Shown: positions 24,979 through 33,938, numbered from the stretch's first letter. The stretch is DNA of 64,000 nt from Ancylobacter lacus (GCF_018390635.1 NZ_JAHBGE010000013.1:62001-126000); one strand, 5' to 3'. Notes: generated by a model not told the origin, from the sequence alone. Program-made: numbers and translations.

Positions 24979-25124
24979 CCAAGGCCACATCGACGCGATG
25001 CCGGCGGCGTGCCGGCATCTGCCGCCGCTTCTTCCGCGTGGGGCGATGTCCCCTCGCGGAAGCGCCCTGCACGGCATATCGAGGCCGTCGACCCGGCGGT
25101 AAATTCCCGGGATTCCACTGATGT

Positions 25125-25265
25125 GCCGACGTACATTTTGGTAAACGTCGGCGAATTATTACTACGAGATTCCGTATATATTTTTGCCTATCAAAACGAG
25201 GCCGACAGGAACAAAACTTATTCCGTTCTGTTGAACGTGGGTCTTTTTTTACAAGATACTTATCA
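25125..25265 (+). promoter_or_regulatory. AT-rich island upstream of the glycosyltransferase
   Basis: About 140 bp of markedly AT-rich DNA in a 70% GC setting. It includes TATATA at 25175-25180 as a possible -10 element. The whole 24916-25314 gap has no credible protein gene; open frames crossing it change composition and lack ribosome sites. It is either the promoter and leader of the glycosyltransferase or a short acquired segment. Confidence 0.45.
25224..25250 (+). terminator. Intrinsic-terminator-like hairpin with U-tract
   Basis: CGTTC-TGTT-GAACG, extended by further C-G pairs across a bulge, is followed after 6 nt by seven T residues (25244-25250). It is the only hairpin with a proper U-tract that I noticed in the window. 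It precedes the glycosyltransferase ATG by 65 bp, so it could end a small RNA started near 25187 or act as an attenuator. Confidence 0.45.
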
Positions 25266-25314
25266 CCGCGCATCGTTCGGTGTCGCTTCCTGCCGCAAAA
25301 CTCTGGAGATGCCG

Positions 25315-26493
25315 ATGACTGCGATGCCGACCGGCTTTTCGCGCCCGCAACTCGTGTGCTTCTCTCATCTCCGTTGGGATTTCGTCTATCAGCGCCCGCA
25401 GCACCTGATGTCCCGGGCGGCGGCGCAGTACGATGTGCTGTTCGTCGAGGAGCCGGTGCGGCGGCCGGGTGCCGAGCCCGCCATGGAGATGCACCGGCGC
25501 GGTGCGGTCACCGTTCTGGTGCCCGTCTTGCCGGAGAGCGTTGCCGAACAGCGGGTTCCGGCGCTGGTTCAGGCGCTGCTCCGCCCCCATCTCGGCGCGC
25601 CGGGCGGCGGGCGGGTGCTGTGGTACTACACGCCGATGGCGATGGCCTTCAGTCAGGGCATCCGGGCGGACGCGGTGGTCTATGACAATATGGACGAGCT
25701 TTCCGCCTTTCTCGGCGCGCCCGCCCATCTTCTCGCGCAGGAGGAGGCGTTGTTCCGGCGCGCCGATCTGGTCTTCACCGGCGGACACAGCCTCTATGCG
25801 GCCAAGCGGGGCCGGCACCGCAGCGTCCATGCCTTTCCCTCCAGCGTCGATGCCGCGCATTTCGCCCGGGCCCGCCGGCCTGCGCAGCCGGACCCGGTGG
25901 ATCAGGCGGGGATCGCCCATCCCCGCATCGGCTTCTTCGGGGTGATCGACGAACGGATGGACGTCGATCTCGTCGGCGCGCTGGCGCGGCGCCGGCCGGA
26001 CTGGCATTTCGTCCTCATCGGGCCGGTGGTGAAGATCGACCCCGCCATTCTCCCGCGATCGTCGAACCTGCACTGGCTGGGCGGGCGCCGCTATGAGGCG
26101 CTGCCGGACTATCTCGCCGGATGGGACGCCGGCTTCATGCCGTTCGCCCGCAACGAGTCCACCCGCTTCATCAGCCCGACCAAGACGCCCGAGTTCCTTG
26201 CCGCCGGCCTTCCCGTCGTCTCGACACCCATCGCCGACGTGGTCGACCCCTATGGCCGGCGCGGGCTGGTGCAGCTGGCGGAGGACGCCGCCGAGGCGGA
26301 GGCCCGTCTTTCCGACGTGCTGGAGCGGCCGCGGCGCGACTGGATCGCGGCGGTCGATGGCCATCTCGCCACCATGTCGTGGGATCGCACCTGGGCCGAC
26401 ATGAACCGGCTCATCCTGCGCTCGCGGCAGCCGGTCACGGTTCGCGCCGGCGCGGGAACGCCCGCCGCCGTTGCCGCCGGCCCGAACCTCTGA
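25315..26493 (+). CDS. Glycosyltransferase (GT-B fold, GT1/GT4-like)
   Basis: A 392-residue cytosolic glycosyltransferase. The N-terminal domain has CFSHLRWDFVYQRPQHLMSR, and the C-terminal domain has HPRIGFFGVIDERMDVDLVG and SPTKTPEFLAAGLPVVSTPI, the nucleotide-sugar binding region. The ATG at 25315 is preferred because GGAG lies 6 bp upstream; ATG 25309 is too close to it. It probably transfers a hexose in assembly of the same glycan as the flanking hydrolase-like genes. Donor and acceptor are unknown. Confidence 0.85.
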   Translation: MTAMPTGFSRPQLVCFSHLRWDFVYQRPQHLMSRAAAQYDVLFVEEPVRRPGAEPAMEMHRRGAVTVLVPVLPESVAEQRVPALVQALLRPHLGAPGGGRVLWYYTPMAMAFSQGIRADAVVYDNMDELSAFLGAPAHLLAQEEALFRRADLVFTGGHSLYAAKRGRHRSVHAFPSSVDAAHFARARRPAQPDPVDQAGIAHPRIGFFGVIDERMDVDLVGALARRRPDWHFVLIGPVVKIDPAILPRSSNLHWLGGRRYEALPDYLAGWDAGFMPFARNESTRFISPTKTPEFLAAGLPVVSTPIADVVDPYGRRGLVQLAEDAAEAEARLSDVLERPRRDWIAAVDGHLATMSWDRTWADMNRLILRSRQPVTVRAGAGTPAAVAAGPNL

Positions 26494-26632
26494 GCGGTCC
26501 GCGCGGCACGCTCGGCCGGGGAGGGCCCAAGGCGGGCGTCCGCGCGGGCCACGCATCGAGGCCGTCCGGTCCGCCTGACGGGCCGGGGCATCGCCGCGGT
26601 GCCGCCGTCACCCGCCATCGGGAGGGAAGCCC

Positions 26633-27802
26633 GTGACCCCAGCCTCGCCGTTCCGCAGCCTCTTCCTGGGCGGGTTCGAATGCTCGACCCACCGGCGCGG
26701 GGATGGGGAGCGCCTCGACCTGATCGCGGCGACGGGACATGACCGCCACGCGGAAGCCGATTACCGCCAGCTCAAGGCGCTCGGTATCGAGGCCATGCGC
26801 GACGGCCTGCGCTGGCACCTCATCGAGCGCGGCCCGGGGCTTTACGACTGGTCGAGCCTGAGGGGCATGGCCGCGGCCGCCCGGCGCGCCGACGTGCAGG
26901 TGGTGTGGGACCTCTGCCATTATGGCTGGCCGGACCGCATCGACATCTGGTCGGTCGGCTTCGTCGAGCGCTTTGCCGATTTCGCCGCCGCCGCCGCGCG
27001 GGTGTTGCGCGAAGAAGGCGAAACGGCACCGTTCGTCTGCCCGATCAATGAAATCTCGTTCTGGTCCTGGGCCGGAGGCGAGCTCGGGCATATCGCGCCC
27101 TTCGCGCAGCGCCGCGGTTCCAAACTGAAGCGCCAGCTCGCCCGCGCCGCCATTGCCGCCACCAGGGCGGTGCGGGCGGAAGCGCCGGCCGCCCGGTTCA
27201 TCACCGCGGAGCCCCTCATCCACGTCGCCCCTTCCGGCACGGACGCGGAAGCGCGGCAGGCGGCCGAGGCCTATCACCTCTCCCAGTTCGAAGCCTGCGA
27301 CATGATCTGCGGCCGGCTCGCGCCGGAACTCGGGGGGCGGGAGGACCTGCTCGACATGGTCGGTGTCAATTTCTACCCCTCCAACCAGTGGGCGCTGGGC
27401 GGCAGCATCCTACCGCTCGGCCATCATGCGTACCGGCCGCTGGCCGATCTGCTCGGGGAGGTGCACCGGCGCTACGGGCGCCCGCTGCTCGTCTCCGAGA
27501 CCGGGGCCGAGGGCAGCGCGCGGGCGGCCTGGCTGCATTATGTGTGCGACGAGGCGCGCGTGGCGCTGCAGGCCGGGGTGCCGCTCGTCGGCCTGTGCCT
27601 CTATCCCGTCCTCGACTATCCCGGCTGGGACAATGACCGGATCTGCGCGACCGGCCTGCTCTCGCCGCTCGATCCGTGGGGCGCGCGTTCCGTCCACCCT
27701 GCCTTCGCCGCCGAGCTTGCGCGCCAGCAGGCGCTGTTCGCCGGCTTTCCCGCGCCCTCCTGCGGCAGTCGCACGGGCACCGGGATGCTGGCGGCCCCAT
27801 GA
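26633..27802 (+). CDS. GH1-like family glycosyl hydrolase
   Basis: A 389-residue TIM-barrel protein of beta-glucosidase type. The acid/base Glu is in CPINEISFWSW and the nucleophile Glu in LLVSETGAEGS, separated as in clan GH-A. GTG at 26633 follows GGGAGGGAAG. There is no signal peptide. Its stop overlaps the start of the ABC remnant (ATGA), showing that the two once formed an operon. In similar cassettes such proteins sit with glycosyltransferases and may act as transglycosidases. Confidence 0.8.
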   Translation: MTPASPFRSLFLGGFECSTHRRGDGERLDLIAATGHDRHAEADYRQLKALGIEAMRDGLRWHLIERGPGLYDWSSLRGMAAAARRADVQVVWDLCHYGWPDRIDIWSVGFVERFADFAAAAARVLREEGETAPFVCPINEISFWSWAGGELGHIAPFAQRRGSKLKRQLARAAIAATRAVRAEAPAARFITAEPLIHVAPSGTDAEARQAAEAYHLSQFEACDMICGRLAPELGGREDLLDMVGVNFYPSNQWALGGSILPLGHHAYRPLADLLGEVHRRYGRPLLVSETGAEGSARAAWLHYVCDEARVALQAGVPLVGLCLYPVLDYPGWDNDRICATGLLSPLDPWGARSVHPAFAAELARQQALFAGFPAPSCGSRTGTGMLAAP

Positions 27803-28224
27803 CCGCACGCTGCGACGAGGCCGGCGCCATAGCGCTCGCCGGCGCGAAGGACCGCGCGCGGACGCAGGCGACGGAGTTGCTGTCGGCGGGGCCGTTCCCC
27901 CGGCGCCATCTCCGGCGCTGGCGCGGCCCCGTGGTCGCGCTCACCGCGCTGGTGGCGCTCGCGGCCGCCTGCGCGGTGGCCGGCTTTCTCGGCCTGATCG
28001 CGATGGAAAGCGTCCTGTGGCGCCTCACCGGATGGCTCTGCTGCCGCACCACCATCGGCATCGGGTTCGATATGCGGCTTGATCTCTTCGACCGGCTGGC
28101 GGGTCGGTCGATGCGCTGCCGGCCGCGGAGCGGCGCGCGGGCAGGGCGGGGCGCGGGGGCGGTCGCGCCTGCCGTGCGGTTCACAGCCCGACGCCCTCGG
28201 CAGGAGCCAGCGAGGGCTCGCTGA
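27799..28224 (+). pseudogene. Truncated ABC-transporter membrane-domain remnant
   Basis: The 141-residue frame begins like an ABC exporter: a basic segment with RRHLRRWRGP, one TM helix (VVALTALVALAAACAVAGFL), then FDMRLDLFDRLAGRSMR, the coupling-helix region normally followed by further TM helices and the ATPase. After that point the sequence turns into a low-complexity Arg/Ala tail and runs into the 3' end of the opposite-strand histidine kinase (43-bp overlap). No ATPase domain is present. It looks like the 5' end of an exporter gene cut by a rearrangement. A functional short membrane protein is unlikely. Confidence 0.6.
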
Positions 28225-29671
28225 GGACCGGAAGGGTGAAGGTGAGGCACAGCCCCGCTGCCGCGCCGGGCTGTGCGACGAGCCGGCCGCCATGCGCCTC
28301 GACAATGGAGCGGGCGACCGAGAGGCCGAGCCCCATTCCGTCGTCCCGGGTGGAGAAGAATGGCGCGAACAGGGACTCCAGCGTCTCCGGCGGCGCGCCG
28401 GGACCGGCATCTTCCACCGTCACGGCGACCTCGCCTCCGTTCCCGGGCCCCGCGCCGGCCTGCCGGAGGGCGGTGCGGATCGTGAGCGTGCGGTCCGCCT
28501 CCGGCACCGCATCCATCGCGTGCAGGGCGTTGAGCGCCAGATTGATGAGGACCTGCTGAAGCTGGCCGCGGTCCCCGCCGATGCGGGGGAGGGCGGGGGC
28601 GAGCCGGAGCGCGAGACGAACCCGATGGCTGGCGAGCTCCCACTCCAGCAGCGGCAGGCTGTCCTCCACCAGTTCGCTCAGGTCGATCGGCCGGTGATCG
28701 GGCGGGTCGCGCCGGGCCAGGGCGCGCAGCCGCGCGATGACCTCGCTCGCGCGGCGTCCGTTGGCGATCATCCGCTGCACCGTTTCCTCCGCTTCGGCGA
28801 TGTCCGGCACCGGCCGGCGCAACCAGCGCAGGCATGCCTCGCCGCTGGTGATGACGGCCGCCAGCGGCTGGTTCACCTCATGGGCGATGGAGGCGGTGAG
28901 GGCGCCGAGCGTGCTCACGCGCGTCACCTCGGCCAGGGCGGCCTCTGCCTGCCGCAGGTCGTGCTCGGCCGTCTTGCGGGCCGTGATGTCGTGGTTCGTT
29001 TCCAGCGTCCCAAGGCTGCGGCCCCGCGCATCGCGCTGCGCCGACCACCGGCTGAGGCAGGTGACCTCCCGGCCGTCGCGCGTGGTGTGCCGCACCTCGC
29101 CTTCCCAGAAGCCGGTGGCGTGGAGGCTGGCCATGATCTGGCTGCGCGGCGCCGGCAGCACGGTTCGCAGCAGCGTGCCGGCGGCATGCCCCAGCGCTTC
29201 CTCGCGCGACCAGCCATAGAGCCGCTCCGCCCCGCCGTTCCAGTAGACGATAGCGTCCGAGGGGGCGCGGACGAAGATCGCGTCGTGGGACAGGTCGAGC
29301 AGCGCGGCCTGGTCGCGCAGCGAGGCGGTCGTGGCCTCGTTGCGCAGGCACAACAGGGTCGTCACCCCGATGGCGGCGATGCTGACCAGGCAGCGCATCA
29401 CCGAGGCGAGGTTGTAGTCCTGCGCGTGGATGATGAGGAAACTGCCGACGGCGAGGCCGGCGCATCCCGCCCCGATGGCGATCAGCCCCCTTGTCCCGAA
29501 CCAGGAGGAGGAGACGAGGACGACGACGCCATAGAGGACCGCGATGGCCATATCGAGCGGCGAGAGGGTGTCGACGAGAAAAATGGCCAGGCACAGCGTC
29601 GCCACGAGAGCATGACCGAGCCAACCCGGCCGGGATTGCGTTGCCGATGCGATGCCGCTGAGGCGGGGCAT
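28181..29671 (-). CDS. PAS-domain membrane sensor histidine kinase
   Basis: A 496-residue kinase. About four hydrophobic helices occupy residues 17-110. A PAS domain at about 120-235 contains AIVYWNGGAERLYGWSREEA. The H-box is SIAHEVNQPLAAV with phosphoacceptor H264, and the ATP domain has NLALNALHAMDA, VEDAGPG and DDGMGLGLSV. No response regulator gene is adjacent. It is divergent from the aromatic-acid efflux operon and may regulate it through an unlinked partner. Its HisKA segment resembles that of the 1721-residue protein at 46.7 kb. Confidence 0.88.
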   Translation of the reverse strand: MPRLSGIASATQSRPGWLGHALVATLCLAIFLVDTLSPLDMAIAVLYGVVVLVSSSWFGTRGLIAIGAGCAGLAVGSFLIIHAQDYNLASVMRCLVSIAAIGVTTLLCLRNEATTASLRDQAALLDLSHDAIFVRAPSDAIVYWNGGAERLYGWSREEALGHAAGTLLRTVLPAPRSQIMASLHATGFWEGEVRHTTRDGREVTCLSRWSAQRDARGRSLGTLETNHDITARKTAEHDLRQAEAALAEVTRVSTLGALTASIAHEVNQPLAAVITSGEACLRWLRRPVPDIAEAEETVQRMIANGRRASEVIARLRALARRDPPDHRPIDLSELVEDSLPLLEWELASHRVRLALRLAPALPRIGGDRGQLQQVLINLALNALHAMDAVPEADRTLTIRTALRQAGAGPGNGGEVAVTVEDAGPGAPPETLESLFAPFFSTRDDGMGLGLSVARSIVEAHGGRLVAQPGAAAGLCLTFTLPVLSEPSLAPAEGVGL

Positions 29672-30081
29672 GATGTCGTTGGTCCCTCTGCGGTGTGACG
29701 GTCGCCCGAGGCGCCCGGCGGAGGCCCCCCCGGGAAGCCGGTCGCTGCCGGATTCGGCCTTCGCCAGCGCGTCTTCCGGGTGGTGTCCTCCGCTCTGCGT
29801 CGGTGGCGGGGCGTGGTTGCCGGCGACCGGCCGGAACCGCGCCTCTGCCCGGCACTATGGCAGGCGGGATCGCGCGTTGCTGTCATATCAAGGTATGTCC
29901 GCATCCTCCGGGGATATGCCCCGCGCGCCGGCGGCGGTCCGCCCGCCGCCGCGGCCACCGGCGCGGGCTGCGGCGGGGGGCTAAACCAAGGTTCAGGTCC
30001 GGCGATGTGACGTATAATTTCCCCCGTCCCCGGCGTGCTTGATGTTCGGGCTCTCCCAGCGGTGGAACTGGCGACGAGCAG
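29672..30081. promoter_or_regulatory. Divergent region upstream of the efflux operon
   Basis: This 410-bp gap contains no convincing gene. A TATAAT box lies at 30013-30018, 64 bp before the FUSC start, with a weak TTCAGG-like -35 about 16 bp earlier. A small patch at about 29885-29920 carries CAAGGTATG, a string seen again near 39085 in the other large regulatory gap. Confidence 0.4.
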
Positions 30082-32127
30082 ATGAGCCCGGACGGCGAAA
30101 CGCACAGAGCGGCAAGAGGCCCCGCGATCCGGGTGGACCGGATCATGGCGGCGGCCCGCACCCCCTTTCTTCCCCGGCTGCTGTTCGGGCTGCGCCTTGC
30201 TTCCTCGGTCTGCCTCGCCCTGTTCACGACCTATTATCTGGAGCTGCCAAACCCGTTCTGGGCCGCCACCACCGCGGCCATCGTCTGCCAGCCGAATCTC
30301 GGCGCCTCGCTGCAGAAGGGCCGGTTCCGCGCGCTGGGCACCATCATTGGCGCGCTGGTGCTGGTGGCGCTGTTGTCGCTGTTTCCCCAGCAGCGCGTCG
30401 CCATGATCCTGAGCCTGTCGCTGTGGTGCGGTCTGTGCGGGTGGGCGGTCGTGCTGCTGCGGAACTCCGGCGCCTATGCCGCCGGACTGGCCGGCATCAC
30501 CGCGGCCATTCTCTTCGCCGACAGCGTCGCCGATCCGACGGCCGCATTTTTCCTCGCCCTCACCCGGGTCAGCGAGATCTGCATCGGCATCGCGGCGGCG
30601 GCCGTCGTCATGCGGCTCACCGAGCCCGGTGCGGCCCGGCTTGCCCTCGCCGGCCTGATGGAGCGCACCGCGCTGCAGCTTCGCGACGGCTTTCTCGAGA
30701 CGCTCGCCGGCGACAGCGAAACCCCTTCCATGCAGGCGGCGCGGCGCAATGTCGTGAAGGCTCTCACGCCGCTGAACGCCGCCATCGACGCCGCCATCGG
30801 CGAGACCGCCTTTCTGTACAGCCGCCGGGCGTATTTCCGCATCGCCTGCGCCCGCCTGGTCGATGCGCTCGTGGCGTGGCGGACGGTCAGCCGCCATCCC
30901 TTCGGCATGGCGGGCGATGCACGCCCGATCCAGCGGGAATTGGCGCGGCGCCTCGCCCGGATCGACCCGGTGGGGCCGGAGCGCGACCCGCCGGGGGTGA
31001 GGGCGGAGGTCGAGCGGACCCTCGCCGACATCGAGGCCCTGCGTGCCGCGACGGCGGACGACGCGGTGTCCGGGCGCATCGCGGCCGATGCCGCCCGGGA
31101 CGTGGCGACCTGCCTCGCCGCCCTGATCGACGCCGTGATCCTGCTTCGCCGCCGCGAGGGCCCGCGCCTGCGGGCGGGCCGGCAGCCCTTCGTCATGGCC
31201 GATGCCCGGCCGGCGTGGATCGCGGGGGTGCGCGCCGTCCTCTCGGTGCTCGCCGTCACCCTGTTCTGGATCGTGACCGCGTGGCCCAGCGGCGCTTATG
31301 CGATCGCCTTCACCGCCATCTCGACGCTGGTCTTCGCGTCCTTCGCCGACGAGGCCCGCCAGCGCGCGGCGGATTACACCACGGGCATCGCCGTGATGGC
31401 GGCGCTGGGCGGCGGGCTTTATTTCTGGGTTCTGCCGGCGCTGTCGAGCTTCCCGGCGCTCATGGGGGTGCTGTTCCTGCTTTATGTGCCGCTCGGCGCG
31501 ATGCAGGTGGGCAGCTGGCACAGCGCCGCCTTTCTCGCCATGTCGATCGCGGCCCTGCCGCTTCTCGGGATCGGCAATCCCATCGCCTACGATCCCGTGG
31601 GGTATGTCAACGTGGCGCTCGCCGTCACGGCGGGCAGCGCCGCGGGAGCGCTGTTCTTCGTGATCCTGCCGGGGCCCGGGCCGGAGCAGCGCGCCCGCCG
31701 CCTGATCCGCCTGTCGGTGCGCGACCTTGGCCGCCTGCTGCGCAAGCGGGCAGGGTGGGACCGTTCGCGATGGACGGCCCTTCTCACGCGGCGGCTGGAG
31801 AGCATTCCCCCGCAGGCCACGCCCGAGCAGCACGGCGCCCTGCTGGCCCTGCTGGCGGTCGGCCTCGCCGTCACGCGCCTGCGCCCGGCGGTGGAGGGCG
31901 GGCCCGGCGCGAAGCCGCTGGCCGACGCGCTGGCCGCGCTGGCGGCCGGCGATCTGCCGGTCGCCCTCGGGCATCTCGCGACGCTGGGGCGCCTTGCCGC
32001 CGGCGGCGCGATCGTCGAGCCGTCCGGCTCCGCCCATGTCGAGGTGCAGGTCGCGGTGCTGGCGGATGCCGTCGCGGCCCACGCCGCCCTGTTCGGTCCC
32101 GAGCCGATCCAGCCTGCGGAATCCTAG
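30082..32127 (+). CDS. FUSC-family (AaeB-like) efflux pump subunit
   Basis: A 681-residue inner-membrane protein. An N-terminal block of about six TM helices (from LFGLRLASSVCLALFTTYYL, then NPFWAATTAAIVCQPNLGAS), a long cytosolic stretch and a second TM block (VLSVLAVTLFWIVTAWPSGA onward) match the duplicated FUSC layout. With the following DUF1656 and HlyD-type genes it forms an AaeB-AaeX-AaeA type set, known for p-hydroxybenzoic and related aromatic-acid efflux. An outer-membrane partner is not in the window. Confidence 0.88.
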   Translation: MSPDGETHRAARGPAIRVDRIMAAARTPFLPRLLFGLRLASSVCLALFTTYYLELPNPFWAATTAAIVCQPNLGASLQKGRFRALGTIIGALVLVALLSLFPQQRVAMILSLSLWCGLCGWAVVLLRNSGAYAAGLAGITAAILFADSVADPTAAFFLALTRVSEICIGIAAAAVVMRLTEPGAARLALAGLMERTALQLRDGFLETLAGDSETPSMQAARRNVVKALTPLNAAIDAAIGETAFLYSRRAYFRIACARLVDALVAWRTVSRHPFGMAGDARPIQRELARRLARIDPVGPERDPPGVRAEVERTLADIEALRAATADDAVSGRIAADAARDVATCLAALIDAVILLRRREGPRLRAGRQPFVMADARPAWIAGVRAVLSVLAVTLFWIVTAWPSGAYAIAFTAISTLVFASFADEARQRAADYTTGIAVMAALGGGLYFWVLPALSSFPALMGVLFLLYVPLGAMQVGSWHSAAFLAMSIAALPLLGIGNPIAYDPVGYVNVALAVTAGSAAGALFFVILPGPGPEQRARRLIRLSVRDLGRLLRKRAGWDRSRWTALLTRRLESIPPQATPEQHGALLALLAVGLAVTRLRPAVEGGPGAKPLADALAALAAGDLPVALGHLATLGRLAAGGAIVEPSGSAHVEVQVAVLADAVAAHAALFGPEPIQPAES

Positions 32128-32136
32128 GAGAAGGGC

Positions 32137-32343
32137 ATGTTTTCGGAGGTCAACATTCTCGGCGTCTATGTCGCTCCGTTCGCGGTGATGCTGCTCGCGG
32201 CTTCGGTGGCGATGGTGCCGCTGCGCATGATCGGCGAGCGCGTCGGCCTCGCCCGCCGGGTGTGGCATGCCGGGCTGTTCGAGCTCAGCGTCTACGTCAT
32301 CGTCCTGTCGCTCATCGTGCTCGGCTGCGGAGCCCTGCCGTGA
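32137..32343 (+). CDS. DUF1656 (AaeX-like) small membrane protein
   Basis: A 68-residue protein with two TM helices. It starts MFSEVNILGVYVAPFAVMLL, typical of DUF1656. AGGAGAAGG precedes the ATG, 9 bp after the FUSC stop. It is the invariant small partner between FUSC and HlyD genes. Its function is not established. Confidence 0.88.
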   Translation: MFSEVNILGVYVAPFAVMLLAASVAMVPLRMIGERVGLARRVWHAGLFELSVYVIVLSLIVLGCGALP

Positions 32344-32425
32344 CACCGCCGCGGACGCGCCGGCGGGCGGCGCCCGCCACGACACCCGTCCATCCCCCAC
32401 GCCTGCCCGCCATGGGAGCCCATTC

Positions 32426-33361
32426 ATGAACAGCCTCGATACGCCTGCCGGCAGGCGGATGCCGGACCTCATGCCCGCGATCCGCGTGCTCCTCACCCTC
32501 GCCGCGGTGTGCGTTGCCGGGGCGCTGGGGTGGCGCATGTGGCTCGCCTACATGACGACGCCCTGGACCCGGGACGGCACCGTGCGGGCCTATGTCGTCA
32601 CGGTCGCGCCGCAGATCTCCGGGCGGATCGTCGACCTTCCGGTCAAGGCCGACCAGTTCGTCCACAAGGGCGACCTGCTGATGGTGATCGAGCCCGACGA
32701 CTTCCAGATCGCACTGGCCAATGCCGAGGCCGCCGTCGCCGAGGCCAGGGCGGATGTCGACAACAAGCAGGCCGAGGCCGAGCGCCGTTCCCGCCTCAGC
32801 TCCATTGCCGTGTCGGACGAGGAGAAGCAGAGCTTCGCGGCGGCGGCGGACATGGCGGCCGCGGCGTATCAGCGGGCGCTCGCCGAGCGCGACAAGGCGA
32901 AGCTCGATCTCAGCCGTACCCGGATCGTCTCTCCCGTGAGCGGCTATGTCACCAATCTGCTGACCCAGGCCGGCGATTTCGCCACCGCCGGCCAACGGGC
33001 GCTCTCCGTCGTCGACAGCGGCAGCTTCTGGGTGGACGGCTATTTCGAGGAAAACCTGCTGAGCAACATCCACGTCGGCGATCGCGCCGAGGTGTCGCTG
33101 ATGGCCTATCCCGGGCGGCTGGCCGGCCATGTGACGGGCATCGGGCGCGGGATCGCGGTTTCCAACGCGGAGCCCGACGGTTCCGGCCTCGCGACCGTCA
33201 ATCCCGTCTTCACCTGGGTGCGCCTCGCGCAGCGCGTGCCGGTGCGGGTCGTTCTCGACGATGTCCCGCCCTCCGTGGTCCTGTCGGCCGGCCTCACGGC
33301 GAGCATTTCCATCGTCCCCGGTTCCGCCCCGTCGCCGGTCGACACCTCCGCGCCCCGCTGA
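32426..33361 (+). CDS. HlyD/EmrA-type membrane fusion protein (AaeA-like)
   Basis: A 311-residue periplasmic adaptor with one N-terminal TM helix (IRVLLTLAAVCVAGALGW). The first lipoyl half is YVVTVAPQISGRIVDLPVKA, a helical hairpin covers about 95-170, and the second half is KLDLSRTRIVSPVSGYVTNL. The C-terminus holds beta-barrel elements including VDGYFEENLLSNIHVGDRAE. It links the FUSC pump to an outer-membrane channel. The gene ends the efflux operon and is followed by a strong hairpin at 33537. Confidence 0.88.
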   Translation: MNSLDTPAGRRMPDLMPAIRVLLTLAAVCVAGALGWRMWLAYMTTPWTRDGTVRAYVVTVAPQISGRIVDLPVKADQFVHKGDLLMVIEPDDFQIALANAEAAVAEARADVDNKQAEAERRSRLSSIAVSDEEKQSFAAAADMAAAAYQRALAERDKAKLDLSRTRIVSPVSGYVTNLLTQAGDFATAGQRALSVVDSGSFWVDGYFEENLLSNIHVGDRAEVSLMAYPGRLAGHVTGIGRGIAVSNAEPDGSGLATVNPVFTWVRLAQRVPVRVVLDDVPPSVVLSAGLTASISIVPGSAPSPVDTSAPR

Positions 33362-33406
33362 AACGCCGGGCCGCCCGATCGGACAACGCGGCGGCTCTCC
33401 AGTCCC

Positions 33407-33451
33407 GATCCCGCCGCCCCCGATCCCGCCACCCCCGATCCTGCCACGCCG
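33407..33451 (+). repeat. Three tandem 15-bp units
   Basis: Three consecutive, slightly diverged copies of GATCCCGCCGCCCCC (33407-33421, 33422-33436, 33437-33451) in noncoding DNA just past the HlyD-type gene. Confidence 0.5.
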
Positions 33452-33536
33452 GAGCTGCCGCCCGACCCGTGCCTACCGGCAGGGGCGGGCGCTCGCGTTC
33501 CGTGCGGAAGGTGGAGGGGGCGTGGAGCGAGCGGCC

Positions 33537-33569
33537 ACCCCTCGCCGGCCTCTGCCGCCGGCGAGGGGT
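33537..33569. terminator. Strong hairpin between convergent operons
   Basis: ACCCCTCGCCGGC and GCCGGCGAGGGGT form a perfect 13-bp stem with a 7-nt loop. It lies in the 740-bp gap (33362-34101) between the efflux and quinol-oxidase operons. Apart from this, the tandem repeat and the RND-like remnant, I see nothing coding in that gap. Confidence 0.6.
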
Positions 33570-33845
33570 CGCACGTTTCTCCGGCCGGCGCATCGCCGGG
33601 CGGAACCCATGCGAGCCGCAGCCCGGCGCGGGCCGGCGGGGCGGGGCCTCGCGCATCTCAGCCGGTCGAGATGGAGGGAGATCGCCGGCATGCCTCGGAG
33701 GGCGAGCTTCTGGCGCGCGACCGGCACGGCGAGAGGAGGGACACGGCTGTCATGCGGCACGCCGGGGAACGGCTGGACCGCCAGGAGAGCTGCCGCGACC
33801 AGGGGAGGGCTCGCCCGCGGCGAGGGGTCCATGCCGAGCCGCCGA

Positions 33846-33938
33846 GCCGGCGATCAGCCCGGTGTCCTTCGGAAGGAACCCCTTGGGGAGGTCATGGAAC
33901 AGGACGCCGGTGGCCGCCACGAGGGCGGCGGGCGTCGG
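33846..33938 (-). pseudogene. Possible RND efflux-pump remnant
   Basis: In one leftward frame about 31 codons read PTPAALVAATGVLFHDLPKG followed by FLPKDTGLIAG. This closely resembles the hydrophobic segment and LPKGFFPxxDTGxIxG motif of RND pumps of the MdtB/MdtC type. The flanking frame is low-complexity with no RND domains, so this would be a short relic. The match is short and made by eye. Confidence 0.35.

Noticed and set aside
24916-25314. A small protein gene upstream of the glycosyltransferase in the AT-rich island
   Set aside because: The frames run through a terminator-like hairpin, change composition sharply and lack ribosome sites.
29482-32538. A leftward frame of about 1000 codons opposite the FUSC pump
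   Set aside because: His/Arg/Gln-rich composition, no similarity, and antisense to a well-supported membrane protein.
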